NCBI GenBank assembly: GCA_951812755.1
Contig: OX638329.1
Span: 1,101,339 to 1,165,338, forward strand
DNA: 64,000 bases
Direction of reading: 5' to 3'
DNA from: an uncultured Latescibacterota bacterium
GTDB lineage: Bacteria > Latescibacterota > UBA2968
The position numbers were made by a program, and so were the translations under genes. Of the stretch, positions 42,817 to 51,516 are shown piece by piece. The notes beneath the pieces are model-generated. The model was not told where the DNA came from. It made no database searches and saw nothing but the letters and a program-made list of their open reading frames with translations. Position 1 is the stretch's first letter, and every line of letters starts with the position of its first letter.

Positions 42817-43088
42817 GGAACCCTCTTCAGGGGGCGTCCGCCAATCCGGTGCAGTCCCCGATGGCCAACGCGCACGCACCAGATTTCAGCTTTGGGGTAT
42901 TGCTTAAGAAGACGCTCTGATGCAGCAAGGGCATTATCGGCAATGATATAGCTCTCAGTGTCAATGTCAATGGCAACGACTTTCCCATAGTGTGTTGTTT
43001 CCACATTGGGACGGATAGCTCGTTCGTATATTTGATCGCCACGCCGCGCTGTTTCCTCGGCTGAATAGCGGGATTGATCAGTAGGCAT
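42813..43088 (-). CDS. Small conserved protein paired with the aspartic protease
   Basis: A 91-residue protein: RGDQIYERAIRPNVE, then GKVVAIDIDTESYIIADNAL and AEIWCVRVGHRGLHRIGGRP. The core GKVVAIDIDTxxYxIxDN followed by a CVRVGHRGxHRxGG tail recurs in proteins encoded next to clan AA proteases. The stop overlaps the protease start by four bases, so translation is coupled. The ATG follows AGGAG. An antitoxin- or substrate-like role is possible but unsupported by sequence. Confidence 0.78.
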   Translation of the reverse strand: MPTDQSRYSAEETARRGDQIYERAIRPNVETTHYGKVVAIDIDTESYIIADNALAASERLLKQYPKAEIWCVRVGHRGLHRIGGRPLKRVP

Positions 43089-43132
43089 GGTAGTTCTCCT
43101 GGAAAAAATTTACTGTTTCGGAATAACTATCG

Positions 43133-43945
43133 TTACACAAGTACAGCTACACTCTCGACATATTCCTCGAAAAGTGCGATGTCTTCTTGCATCATGTCGG
43201 GGTTGTCTTTAAGGAAGAAGCCGACGAGGGCCACGTCGTTTTCGCGCATGGCTTTGCCCATGGTTTCAAAGGCTTCGAGGATGGGTTTGTTGCCGCCTGC
43301 GAAGACTTTGTAGTGTACGACGGGACAGGGGATGGTGGCGATGACGTCGAGCATTTTGGCGCGGTCTTCTTCATACCATTTTTCGCCTTCGTCACTGTGG
43401 TGCGCGCTGCGAGAGCGGTCTGTGGGGTTGTAATAACTGCACATCTGGAAATTGGGTTCGAGGTTGTCGCGCACCCATTCGTGTGCTGCGGGTTGATGGG
43501 CTGCAAATCCAGATGCGACGCCTGCATTGGACATTGTGTCGAGAGCTTCGTAAAAATTGTCCCACTGTTCTGTGGCATACCAGTTATCGACCACGCCGCC
43601 GTGGATATAGGTGCCGCTTGCGCCCAGTTCGATGGATGCTCTGAGCCATTTGCGCCAGGCGTCGGGGTTGCCGCGTTCGATGCATACTTGTGCAAACCAC
43701 TGGATGCTGCCGCCTTCATCCCAGTATTCTTCGAGGAGTCCCATGATGTGATCGTCGGTGCGCCCAAAGAAGGTGTTGATGCCGAGTTCTTCTGCCTGTC
43801 GCCAGGTGTCTTTGATGCGGCTGGGGGTGTAATAATCGGTCATTTCTTTGCTGCGTTCTCTGGTCTGGTGCGAAAACCCGCTGAATGGGTTGCCGCCAAT
43901 ACAAATGCCCGAGACGCTGACGCCGCCTATGTTTGCGTATCGCAT
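43133..43945 (-). CDS. Aldo/keto-reductase-like TIM barrel protein
   Basis: A 270-residue protein. The opening MRYANIGGVSVSGICIGGNP resembles the first strand of aldo/keto reductases, and FSGFSHQ, GINTFFGRTDDH and VGFFLKDNPDMMQEDIALFE fit a related barrel. I cannot locate the usual catalytic Asp-Tyr-Lys-His set, so the reductase reaction is doubtful. The protein is conserved-looking and has GAGGAG upstream. It lies 11 bases downstream of the fumarase gene in the same direction. It may be a carbohydrate-binding or isomerase-type relative. Confidence 0.7.
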   Translation of the reverse strand: MRYANIGGVSVSGICIGGNPFSGFSHQTRERSKEMTDYYTPSRIKDTWRQAEELGINTFFGRTDDHIMGLLEEYWDEGGSIQWFAQVCIERGNPDAWRKWLRASIELGASGTYIHGGVVDNWYATEQWDNFYEALDTMSNAGVASGFAAHQPAAHEWVRDNLEPNFQMCSYYNPTDRSRSAHHSDEGEKWYEEDRAKMLDVIATIPCPVVHYKVFAGGNKPILEAFETMGKAMRENDVALVGFFLKDNPDMMQEDIALFEEYVESVAVLV

Positions 43946-43956
43946 GTTTTGCTCCT

Positions 43957-45576
43957 CTATGGACGCATAAAGCCCGAGAAAAAGTCGTTGCCTTTGTCAT
44001 CAACGACGATGAATGCGGGAAAGTTTTCGACTTCAATGCGCCATATAGCTTCCATGCCGAGTTCGGGATATTCCTGGCATTCGACTTTGCGAATGGCGTC
44101 TTTGGCGAGGCGTGCGGCGGGTCCGCCGATGGAGCCGAGGTAAAATCCGCCGTGTTTTTTGCACGCTTCTGTCACTTGCCGCGAGCGATTGCCTTTGGCG
44201 AGCATGATCATGCTGCCACCCTCTGCCTGGAATGAATCGACATAGCTGTCCATGCGCCCTGCGGTTGTGGGACCAAATGAGCCGGAGGCGTATCCTTCGG
44301 GTGTTTTGGCGGGTCCTGCGTAATAGACGCACAGGTCTTTGAAATATTGCGGGAGCCTCTCGCCGCTGTCTATGCGCTCCTGGAGTTTGGCGTGGGCAAT
44401 ATCGCGTGCGACGATCATGGGTCCAGAGAGGGATAAGCGCGTGCTGACCGGATATTTGCTGAGGGTTTCGCGCACTTTGTCCATGGGCTGGTTGAGGTCG
44501 ATTTGTACGACCTCGCCGCCGAGAGCTTCTTCATCGACTTCGGGGAGGTATTTTGCCGGATCGCTTTCCAATTCTTCGAGGAAGATGCCGTCGCGCGTTA
44601 TTTTTCCCAGGATTTGTCGGTCGGCAGAGCAGGACACGGCAATGCCGACGGGGCAGGATGCGCCGTGGCGGGGCAGGCGAATAACGCGCACGTCGTGGCA
44701 GAAGTATTTGCCGCCAAATTGCGCGCCAATGCCGAGTTCGTGACTCATTTCCAGGACCTGTTTTTCCATTTCGAGATCGCGGAATGCCTGGCCGTATTCA
44801 TTGCCCTGTGTGGGCAGGGTGTCGAGATATTTGGCACTGGCGAGTTTGGCGGTTTTGAGGGTGTATTCTGCGGATGTGCCGCCAATGACGAGGGCGAGGT
44901 GATAGGGCGGGCAGGCGGCTGTGCCGAGTTCTCGCAGGCGCTGGTCGATAAAGTCGCGCAGACGTTCGGGATTGAGCAGTGCTCTGGTTTCTTGATAGAG
45001 CAGGCTTTTGTTGGCGGACCCACCGCCTTTGGCCATGAACATGAATTTGTACGCATCCCCTTGTTCGGAATAGATCTCGATTTGGGCGGGGAGGTTGGTT
45101 TTTGTATTTGCCTCCTGGAACATGTCGAGTGGTGCCAGTTGGCTGTAGCGCAAGTTCGTTTCCAGAAAGGCTCTGGTAATGCCCTGTGCGAGCGCGGCTT
45201 CGTCGCTGCCATCGGTCCATACGCGGTTGCCCTTTTTGCCCATAATAATGGCTGTGCCCGTGTCCTGACACATGGGGAGGACACCGCCTGCGGCGATGTT
45301 GGCATTTTTGAGCATTTCAATGGCGACAAAGCGGTCGTTGTCCGAGGCTTCGGGGTCGTCGAGAATTTTGGTTAGTTGTTTTAAGTGTGCGGGGCGGAGC
45401 AGGTGCGCGCTGTCTCGAATGGCGCGGTCCGCCAGCAGGGTCAGGCCTTCGGTTTCGACTTTGAGGATTTCCTGGCCTTCAAATTGACTCATTGAAATAT
45501 AATCAGTTGTCAACAACTGGTAGGGGGTTTCGTCTTCTCCGAGGGGTATCATTTCGCGGTGTTCGTAGGTGTCCAT
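43957..45576 (-). CDS. fumA: Class I fumarate hydratase (iron-sulfur)
   Basis: A 539-residue cytoplasmic enzyme interconverting fumarate and L-malate in the citric acid cycle. Its oxygen-sensitive [4Fe-4S] cluster should be held by Cys103 (LPMCQDTGT), Cys222 ([11 protein letters not shown]) and Cys316 (AVSCSADR), which match the ligands of E. coli FumA in spacing. The N-terminal alpha and C-terminal beta domains are in one chain (the latter with [20 protein letters not shown] and [12 protein letters not shown]), as in FumA/FumB. The length is normal. AAGGGA precedes the ATG. The enzyme follows the sialidase gene 15 bases downstream. Confidence 0.95.
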   Translation of the reverse strand: MDTYEHREMIPLGEDETPYQLLTTDYISMSQFEGQEILKVETEGLTLLADRAIRDSAHLLRPAHLKQLTKILDDPEASDNDRFVAIEMLKNANIAAGGVLPMCQDTGTAIIMGKKGNRVWTDGSDEAALAQGITRAFLETNLRYSQLAPLDMFQEANTKTNLPAQIEIYSEQGDAYKFMFMAKGGGSANKSLLYQETRALLNPERLRDFIDQRLRELGTAACPPYHLALVIGGTSAEYTLKTAKLASAKYLDTLPTQGNEYGQAFRDLEMEKQVLEMSHELGIGAQFGGKYFCHDVRVIRLPRHGASCPVGIAVSCSADRQILGKITRDGIFLEELESDPAKYLPEVDEEALGGEVVQIDLNQPMDKVRETLSKYPVSTRLSLSGPMIVARDIAHAKLQERIDSGERLPQYFKDLCVYYAGPAKTPEGYASGSFGPTTAGRMDSYVDSFQAEGGSMIMLAKGNRSRQVTEACKKHGGFYLGSIGGPAARLAKDAIRKVECQEYPELGMEAIWRIEVENFPAFIVVDDKGNDFFSGFMRP

Positions 45577-45591
45577 TTTTCCCTTTCTTTT

Positions 45592-46680
45592 TTATTTTTC
45601 CAGCCATTCGAGGTCAAAGCGGGCGACTGTGACATATCGCGTGTCGTTCTGTCGCGTGAAGATCTGGTTTTCATAGATGCAGCATATTGTGCCATCGGCT
45701 GTTTGCGCGAGATCGGAATAACTCGATGGTCCCGGTTCGAGGATTTTGGAGACGGGCCAGGTCTGGCAGTCGTCGGTGCTCAATTTGACTGTGAGGCGTT
45801 TGCGGTCACAAGAGACGCGGCCCGGTCTGGTAAATTCGCGTTCGAGGTTGTCGGGGTTGGCAAAAACGATGCTGCCGTTTTGGAGCTTGAGGATACTGCC
45901 CATGCACACGGGTTCAAGCAGGGCGTCGTCAAATTTTAGCTCTGACCAGTTGGTCGCGCCATCGGGGCTGGTGGTGATGAGGCGGCGGTGGCGTTTGGAT
46001 TCTGTGCGGATGTTGAATAAGACGCGCCCGTCGTTGAGTTCAACGGGGAGTGTTTCGCTGGGGTTGATGTATTCGCCTTCTGTGCGCACGATAATGTCAC
46101 TGCGCTGCCATGTTTGCGCGTGGTCGTCGCTGTAGATGCCCGCGACTGTGGAGGGGCGATGCCCGAGTTTGCCCGAGCCGAATTCCGTGCCGCTGCCGTC
46201 CGACATCCAGATGGGTACGATGAGGCGACCGTTTTGAAGTTGTATGCCGTGCCCGGGTCCAGTGGCAATGACGCGCCAGGGATATTGTTCGCGGAAGGGT
46301 GTGAGGGCATCTGTGATTTCAGTGGGGTCAGACCAGGTGGCACCGTCGTCTTTGCTTTGCATGTAAAAGACGCGGGCGTAGTTGTGGCAATAGAGGACGT
46401 GAACTGCGCCGTCTTTGCGGTCGGAGATCATGACGAAGTTGCTGATGGGACCTTCGCCGTATGTGTCGTAACGGGCGACGACGGTGAGCGGTTCCCAGGT
46501 TTGACCATTGTCCGCACTTCGCCTCATGACCACGTCATTGCCATCCCAATCGCCGCCTCTGCCGCGTCGGGCCTCCGCTGTGGCGAGGAGGATGTTGTTT
46601 TGCGTACAGAGAATGCCCGGTACGCGGTAGATGTGGTATCCGTTTGTGCGACCTTCAAAGAGGTGGGTTTTGTCTATCAT
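45592..46680 (-). CDS. Sialidase-family (BNR/Asp-box) glycosidase
   Basis: A 362-residue six-bladed propeller protein. YRVPGILCT holds the sialidase FRIP-type arginine, and four Asp boxes are visible: SADNGQTWEP, SKDDGATWSD, SDDHAQTWQR and STDDCQTWPV. ETLPVELNDGRVLFNIRTES carries the Glu and second Arg of the active site, and PSSYSDLAQTADG the late tyrosine. Members release sialic acid or related nonulosonic acids from glycans. No signal peptide is visible, so it may act in the cytoplasm on imported sugars. It starts the minus-strand run that includes fumarase. Confidence 0.85.
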   Translation of the reverse strand: MIDKTHLFEGRTNGYHIYRVPGILCTQNNILLATAEARRGRGGDWDGNDVVMRRSADNGQTWEPLTVVARYDTYGEGPISNFVMISDRKDGAVHVLYCHNYARVFYMQSKDDGATWSDPTEITDALTPFREQYPWRVIATGPGHGIQLQNGRLIVPIWMSDGSGTEFGSGKLGHRPSTVAGIYSDDHAQTWQRSDIIVRTEGEYINPSETLPVELNDGRVLFNIRTESKRHRRLITTSPDGATNWSELKFDDALLEPVCMGSILKLQNGSIVFANPDNLEREFTRPGRVSCDRKRLTVKLSTDDCQTWPVSKILEPGPSSYSDLAQTADGTICCIYENQIFTRQNDTRYVTVARFDLEWLEK

Positions 46681-46799
46681 ATGATGCTCCGTTTATGTTG
46701 GAGAGTTTTATCGGGATATAATTATACTATAAAAGATAAAGAACAAGCCAAAAAATTGCGAATGGGTTGAAGAGATGAACCACATAGAACATATTCCGC

Positions 46800-46827
46800 T
46801 TGTAGAAAGCAGTACAGACCTTATATT
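46800..46827 (+). promoter_or_regulatory. Promoter of the PhyH-aldolase-deacetylase operon
   Basis: TTGTAG (46800-46805) and TATATT (46822-46827) are 16 bases apart, about 30 bases upstream of the ATG at 46857. A strong AGGAGG site (46847-46852) follows. Confidence 0.55.
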
Positions 46828-46856
46828 GTCTCCTCGAAAACCGCACAGGAGGCAAT

Positions 46857-47696
46857 ATGTCTGCTCCACGTATCGATGACCGCGACTGGTCCGCCCTGAC
46901 TTCGGGCGAGCGCATTCGCCAGATTGAGGTCGAGGGCTACCTTCTGATCCCCGATCTATTGATGCCCGAGCATCTGGCCCGGCTCAAGGCGATAACCGAC
47001 TGCTTGGAAACTACCCCGGTGGATTACAGCATCCACCAGCGGGGACGGAGTGACATCCAGTTCCTCGGCGGCGAAATCACCGACCTCATCGCCCATCCCC
47101 CAACGGTCGCCTTCCTGAAGGAACTCCTGGGGGAGGACATCATCCTGTCGCACTACGGCTATGCCCGCTCAGAGCCAGGGCACCCCGGCATCAGCCTCCA
47201 TACGGACGGTCAGCCCTACGGTTCGCGCATCTTTGGTTATCTGGGCAGCGTACCGGTCATGGTCCGGGTGCTGTATTATCTGGACGACCTGACCCGGAAG
47301 GTCTCCCCATTCCGCGTCATTCCCCGATCGCACCTTTCCATGCACGCAGACGGCAATCCCTACCAGCGCTTCGAGTCCCATCCAGAGGAGGTCATGGTCA
47401 CTGCAAAAGCCGGTTCTGCCATGTTCATCAACCACAAGGTCTTCCACGGCAACTTCCCCAATGTCGGTGACCGACCCCGCTCGATGCTGGCTATTGCTTA
47501 CCGCCCAGCCTGGGCTGGTCCTGTCCAGAAAGTTGAAGGGTGGGATCCGCAGGCCGTCGCCGCGTTGCCCGATGCAGTGAAGCCCTTCTTCGGTGACCGC
47601 AACACCCGCCACTGGATCTTCGAGGGGGGCAACAAACCGCCCAACATGACCAGTCACGCCCCTGGTATCAATCCCAGCCGATGGGAACGCAAGTGA
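46857..47696 (+). CDS. Phytanoyl-CoA dioxygenase family protein
   Basis: A 279-residue iron(II)/2-oxoglutarate-dependent oxygenase of the PhyH family. SLHTDGQPYG gives the His-x-Asp iron ligands; FINHKVFHGNFPN supplies the distal His, and DRPRSMLAIAYRP the Arg that binds 2-oxoglutarate. Bacterial PhyH homologues hydroxylate diverse small molecules; the substrate is unknown. It leads a three-gene operon with a good promoter and AGGAGG site. The gene uses many C-ending codons, unlike the genes just to the left, marking a composition change near 46.8 kb. Confidence 0.9.
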   Translation: MSAPRIDDRDWSALTSGERIRQIEVEGYLLIPDLLMPEHLARLKAITDCLETTPVDYSIHQRGRSDIQFLGGEITDLIAHPPTVAFLKELLGEDIILSHYGYARSEPGHPGISLHTDGQPYGSRIFGYLGSVPVMVRVLYYLDDLTRKVSPFRVIPRSHLSMHADGNPYQRFESHPEEVMVTAKAGSAMFINHKVFHGNFPNVGDRPRSMLAIAYRPAWAGPVQKVEGWDPQAVAALPDAVKPFFGDRNTRHWIFEGGNKPPNMTSHAPGINPSRWERK

Positions 47697-47705
47697 GGAG
47701 AATAA

Positions 47706-48488
47706 ATGTATCCCAACCCCCTTAAACAGAAACTCAGAAAGGGCGATATCGTGCTGGGGACCTCCCTGCCGGTCCCCTCATCCCTCGTCCTTGGAACCAT
47801 CATGCAGGCCCGACCAGACTTTGTCTGGATCGATACCGAACACGCCCCATTCGCCACCGAATCCCTGGACGCCATCCCCGTCCTTGCCAGGCAGAGCGGC
47901 GTGGCGCCGATGATCCGCGTGGCCTGGAACGACCCGGCGCTGATCAAGAAGGCCTACGATGTCGGTGCTGTGGCCGTGATGGTGCCCCAGGTCAATACCG
48001 CCGAAGAAGCCGCCCGGGCAGTGCAATATGCCCGTTACCCCCCTGAGGGACAGCGCGGGCTTTCCCCGATGTGGGCCCGCATAGCCGGCGAAGATTGGAA
48101 CCACGTCATTAAAACCGCAAATGCAGAAACCGTATTGATCCTCCAGGTCGAGAGCCAGGAAGCCTACGACAACATCGATGAAATCAAACAGGTCGCGGGC
48201 ATTGACGTCCTGCTCGTAGGGCCGCTTGACCTGTCCGCATCGGTCGGGAAGATTACCGAAACCAGCGCCGGGGAAGTCCAGGAGATTATGCGGGATGTTC
48301 CCGGTCAGCTGGAAGGGTCCGGCATTGTCGCCGGCACCACGCTTGTGGATCTCTCCGAGATCCAGGAGAAACTCCGCTGGGGCTACCGCTTTATGAACGT
48401 CGGCAATATTCTCGCTTATGGCACGCAGGTCCTGACCCAAAATCTCGAAACTTTACGCGCCAATCCAGGTGGGGGGACTGAAGGATGA
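47706..48488 (+). CDS. HpcH/HpaI-type class II aldolase
   Basis: A 260-residue pyruvate-dependent aldolase of the HpcH/HpaI family (4-hydroxy-2-oxo-acid aldolases such as GarL and RhmA). RPDFVWIDTEHAPFATESLD carries the catalytic His and metal-side acid; PMIRVAWNDPALIKKAYDVG and VAVMVPQVNTAEEA are family blocks, and VLLVGPLDLSASVG marks the C-terminal barrel. It should cleave a hydroxy-keto acid to pyruvate and an aldehyde. TGAGGAG precedes the ATG. It lies nine bases after the dioxygenase, and its stop overlaps the next start. Confidence 0.9.
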   Translation: MYPNPLKQKLRKGDIVLGTSLPVPSSLVLGTIMQARPDFVWIDTEHAPFATESLDAIPVLARQSGVAPMIRVAWNDPALIKKAYDVGAVAVMVPQVNTAEEAARAVQYARYPPEGQRGLSPMWARIAGEDWNHVIKTANAETVLILQVESQEAYDNIDEIKQVAGIDVLLVGPLDLSASVGKITETSAGEVQEIMRDVPGQLEGSGIVAGTTLVDLSEIQEKLRWGYRFMNVGNILAYGTQVLTQNLETLRANPGGGTEG

Positions 48489-49348
48489 CAGAATCACTAC
48501 GCCTGCTCTCCATCGGGGCGCATCCGGCCGATATCTTCGACCAATCGGGCGGCACCATGGCCCATCACGTCAGCCGCGGCGACGATGTGCGGTGTGCGGT
48601 GCTGACCCACGGCGCACGGGTACACGATGCCGTGATCAGCGACGCGATGTTCCACCGTGAGGAAGTGCCGGACGGGACCGAGCTTCTGAAGCTGATGCAG
48701 GAACGCTCCGACGTCAAAGCGGCGGAGGTTCGCGCGGCCTGTGCGATTCTGGGTGTAGAAGAGATCTACTTTTTCGGAGCCGATGATTCAGTTCTGCTCG
48801 TCAAGGACGAGATAGTGAGGCGCCTGGCAAGGCTGCTGCGGGAGCTCCGTCCCGATATCGTCCTGACCCACTTCCCCAAAGAAGGTGACGGCCTGACCAA
48901 CGCGCACGCCACCGCCGGGCAGATCGTGATGCACGCTATCGGGCTGGCCAACAGCGTTGATCCCGGTGACCGGAATTCCCCTCACAGGGTCGCGCAGGTC
49001 TTTTATTTTGGGGGAGGCGGTGCGGGGATTCCCCGGCAGGTCTGGGGCTCCGAGGGGGGCTACTACAACGATGTCTTCATCGACATCACCGATGTTGTGG
49101 AGAAAAAGCTGGCAGCGCTGGACTGTCTGGTGAGCCAGGGATACGGCGGTGCCTATGCCCGGAAACGGATCGAGACCAACGACGGCGCGTTTGGCAGCGC
49201 GGGGCGCTGCGCGTACGCAGAAGGCTTCATTTCCCTGCACGCCGAAACCCATTCCTTCCTTCCGCTGACCGAGCACGCGCTCAGGGTTGCCCGTTCATCC
49301 GACCACGAGAATATCAGTCGCAGTTCCTACCGCATTCCGGTGGATTGA
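48485..49348 (+). CDS. PIG-L/LmbE-family deacetylase
   Basis: A 287-residue protein of the PIG-L family, zinc-dependent N-deacetylases acting on N-acetyl sugars and related conjugates. The N-terminal zinc motif, usually AHPDDE, reads AHPADIFDQSG here, and the second motif reads VLTHFPKEGDGLTNAHATAG with the distal His. Loss of the first Asp may alter or abolish activity; related sequences with AHPAD plus a later Asp may use another acid. The ATG overlaps the aldolase stop (ATGA), so translation is coupled. It completes the three-gene operon. Confidence 0.85.
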   Translation: MTESLRLLSIGAHPADIFDQSGGTMAHHVSRGDDVRCAVLTHGARVHDAVISDAMFHREEVPDGTELLKLMQERSDVKAAEVRAACAILGVEEIYFFGADDSVLLVKDEIVRRLARLLRELRPDIVLTHFPKEGDGLTNAHATAGQIVMHAIGLANSVDPGDRNSPHRVAQVFYFGGGGAGIPRQVWGSEGGYYNDVFIDITDVVEKKLAALDCLVSQGYGGAYARKRIETNDGAFGSAGRCAYAEGFISLHAETHSFLPLTEHALRVARSSDHENISRSSYRIPVD

Positions 49349-49403
49349 GAAGCTCTGCGATTCTGCGTGGACTGCTCGCGGATTGAAGGCCGGTCAAATT
49401 GTG

Positions 49404-50600
49404 TTAGATCTTAATCACACGTAGCGTGTCTCGCGCGATCATCAGTTCTTCGTCGGTGGGGATGACGAGGACGGATACTGGGGCGGTCTCATGGTGAATT
49501 GCTTTGTTCATGGGGTTGCCCTCATTTTTTACCTGGTCGAGATGTACGCCCAAGAATCCGAGTTTTTCACAGATGCGCGCCCGTATGAGCGGCGCGTTTT
49601 CCCCTATTCCGGCGGTGAATACAAGCGCGTCTATTCCGTCGAGTACCGCCGCGTATTTTCCAATGTATTGGCGGATGCGGTAGCAGAAGATGTCGATTGC
49701 AAGTGCCGCACGCCGATTTTTCCCATAGACGGCGATTAGATCTCTGAGGTCTGATCCGATTCCAGATACGCCGATGAGACCGCTTTGGTGGTTGAGCATC
49801 TGGTCGATTTGATCGGGCGTCATCTGGTGTTCTCTGATCAGGTAGAGGATGATCGCCGGGTCGATGTCCCCGCTGCGCGTTCCCATTACGAGTCCCTGAA
49901 GGGGTGTAAAACCCATGCTGGTGTCGATTGATTTTCCATTTTCGATAGCGGTGATGCTACAGCCGTTGCCCAGATGGCAGGTGATTAATTTTAGTGTTTT
50001 CAAAGGTGAATTGAGAATTTCCGCTACACGCATGGCGACATATTGATGTGATATGCCGTGGAAACCGTATTGTCGAATTTGGTACTGTTCGGAAATCGCG
50101 TGGGGCAGGGCGTACGTGTGGGCGTAGTCCGGGATGGTCTGGTGGAATGCGGTGTCGAATACCGCGACGTGTGGGATGTCGGGTAGTATGGTCTGGCAGG
50201 CGCGAATCCCTCGCAGATTGAAGGGGTTGTGCAGTGGGGCGAGGGGGGCGCACTGTTCGATTGTTTTTTCGACTTCGGGTGTGATCCGGGTCGATGCCGC
50301 GAAGTGGCTGCCGCCGTGTACAACGCGATGTCCGACTGCGTGAATTTCATCGGGTGTGCAGAGGATTCCCCTGTCCGGGTGGAGAAGGATTTCAAAGATG
50401 TGTTGAAATACTGTCTCGTGAGCGGTTTGAGGCACGGGGACACGGTGGGTGACGCCATCCCGCCGCGTGTAAAACAATTCTGCGGATGAAGAGAGCAGTC
50501 GTTCGACGTGTCCTTTTGCGAGGCATTCTTCGGTGTCCATGTCGAAGCACTGGTATTTAATCGAGGAACTGCCGGCGTTGATGGTGAGTATTACAGGCAT
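49404..50600 (-). CDS. ackA: Acetate kinase
   Basis: A 398-residue enzyme interconverting acetate plus ATP and acetyl phosphate plus ADP. LTINAGSSSIKYQCFD is the N-terminal ATP/Mg signature, VAVFDTAFHQTIPDYAHTYA the acetate-site block, GNGCSITAIENGKSIDTSMG the second phosphate loop, and VFTAGIGENAPLIRARI the C-terminal motif. The ATG at 50600 starts at the usual distance before INAGSSS; an ATG 13 codons earlier lies inside the upstream PhyH gene. No phosphotransacetylase is visible nearby. It is separated from the upstream gene by 10 bases. Confidence 0.95.
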   Translation of the reverse strand: MPVILTINAGSSSIKYQCFDMDTEECLAKGHVERLLSSSAELFYTRRDGVTHRVPVPQTAHETVFQHIFEILLHPDRGILCTPDEIHAVGHRVVHGGSHFAASTRITPEVEKTIEQCAPLAPLHNPFNLRGIRACQTILPDIPHVAVFDTAFHQTIPDYAHTYALPHAISEQYQIRQYGFHGISHQYVAMRVAEILNSPLKTLKLITCHLGNGCSITAIENGKSIDTSMGFTPLQGLVMGTRSGDIDPAIILYLIREHQMTPDQIDQMLNHQSGLIGVSGIGSDLRDLIAVYGKNRRAALAIDIFCYRIRQYIGKYAAVLDGIDALVFTAGIGENAPLIRARICEKLGFLGVHLDQVKNEGNPMNKAIHHETAPVSVLVIPTDEELMIARDTLRVIKI

Positions 50601-50610
50601 GGTCGGTCCG

Positions 50611-51465
50611 CTATCTGTGGCTCCACGTAAAGGATTCATCGCTGTTCGCCTTTAGCCAGGTACGCAGAGGTACGTCCTCTTCTGAAGGCAGATAGTAGCC
50701 AGCCTGTTTGGTTGTCGCCCCGAGGAGTTGTTGGCGAATCGGGTCCAGATGCTCGAAGAGATGGTCAACTTCCATTATGCACTTGGGCCGGATCCAGCGA
50801 TATGCATAGCCGTAGAATAGGACTTTTCTCGGTCTATTTAAATAGTTGGGACTCGAGGCGTGCCACAGTCGTCGGTCGAACAGGACGGCCGATCCGGCAC
50901 TGACCCGTATGGGCATGCCATTGATGGGCATTTCGTCATCGGAATAGGTGAGTTGCTTGTTTGCCTGCTGCCCTGGTGCAATATAGAAGTTGGCCACGCC
51001 GACATCGGTGGTATGGGTCAGGAAGAAGGCTACCTTCAGCGACAACATAGGATTCACTGGAAGTCCCTCCATATCGAGGTCGCCATTGGATCGATTCTGG
51101 TCCTGATGCCAGCCTAATTTTTGACTGGTAGGCGGTGATTTGCTCGTTGGCGGCGTAGTAACCATCTGCGTGTGGAATAGATATATATTCCATCCCATGA
51201 GGCCCCAGACCTTTGGGAAGGTGGTGGGATAGTCTATGAGATCCAGGAGCGATGCGTCCTTGCCAATGCAGTCGTGTGCGTTTACCCGCTGCGCCGGATT
51301 CATGCCCTCCTCTTGCCGAATGCGTGCGTCAATGCGATCGACTGCGGCTATAGCTGTCTCGAGCATCTCTTCATCGAGTGCGTTTTCTATGACGAAATAG
51401 CCGTCGCGCTGAAACTGCTGACGTTCCTCGTCTGTGAGTCTGTGGTCCAGGCAAGATCTATCCAT
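50611..51465 (-). CDS. Phytanoyl-CoA dioxygenase family protein
   Basis: A 284-residue iron/2-oxoglutarate oxygenase. GWHQDQNRS gives His-x-Asp, RRLWHASSPNYLNRPRKVLF gives the distal His and the Arg. QFQRDGYFVIENALDEEML is the N-terminal PhyH block. It is not a close copy of the member at 46857. AGGAG precedes the ATG. It lies between the RraA-like and acetate kinase genes, at the end of a long minus-strand cluster of sulfatase and sugar-acid genes, so hydroxylation or demethylation of a sugar-derived substrate is a fair guess. Confidence 0.88.
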   Translation of the reverse strand: MDRSCLDHRLTDEERQQFQRDGYFVIENALDEEMLETAIAAVDRIDARIRQEEGMNPAQRVNAHDCIGKDASLLDLIDYPTTFPKVWGLMGWNIYLFHTQMVTTPPTSKSPPTSQKLGWHQDQNRSNGDLDMEGLPVNPMLSLKVAFFLTHTTDVGVANFYIAPGQQANKQLTYSDDEMPINGMPIRVSAGSAVLFDRRLWHASSPNYLNRPRKVLFYGYAYRWIRPKCIMEVDHLFEHLDPIRQQLLGATTKQAGYYLPSEEDVPLRTWLKANSDESFTWSHR

Positions 51466-51516
51466 TCGTCAATCTCCTGTAATGTCTTAGATGTCTTCTA
51501 TCAGTCCCTCATCTCT

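Noticed and set aside
43187-44143. Plus-strand frame of 318 codons over the AKR-like and fumarase genes
   Set aside because: Antisense shadow with composition typical of G-rich complements; no motif.
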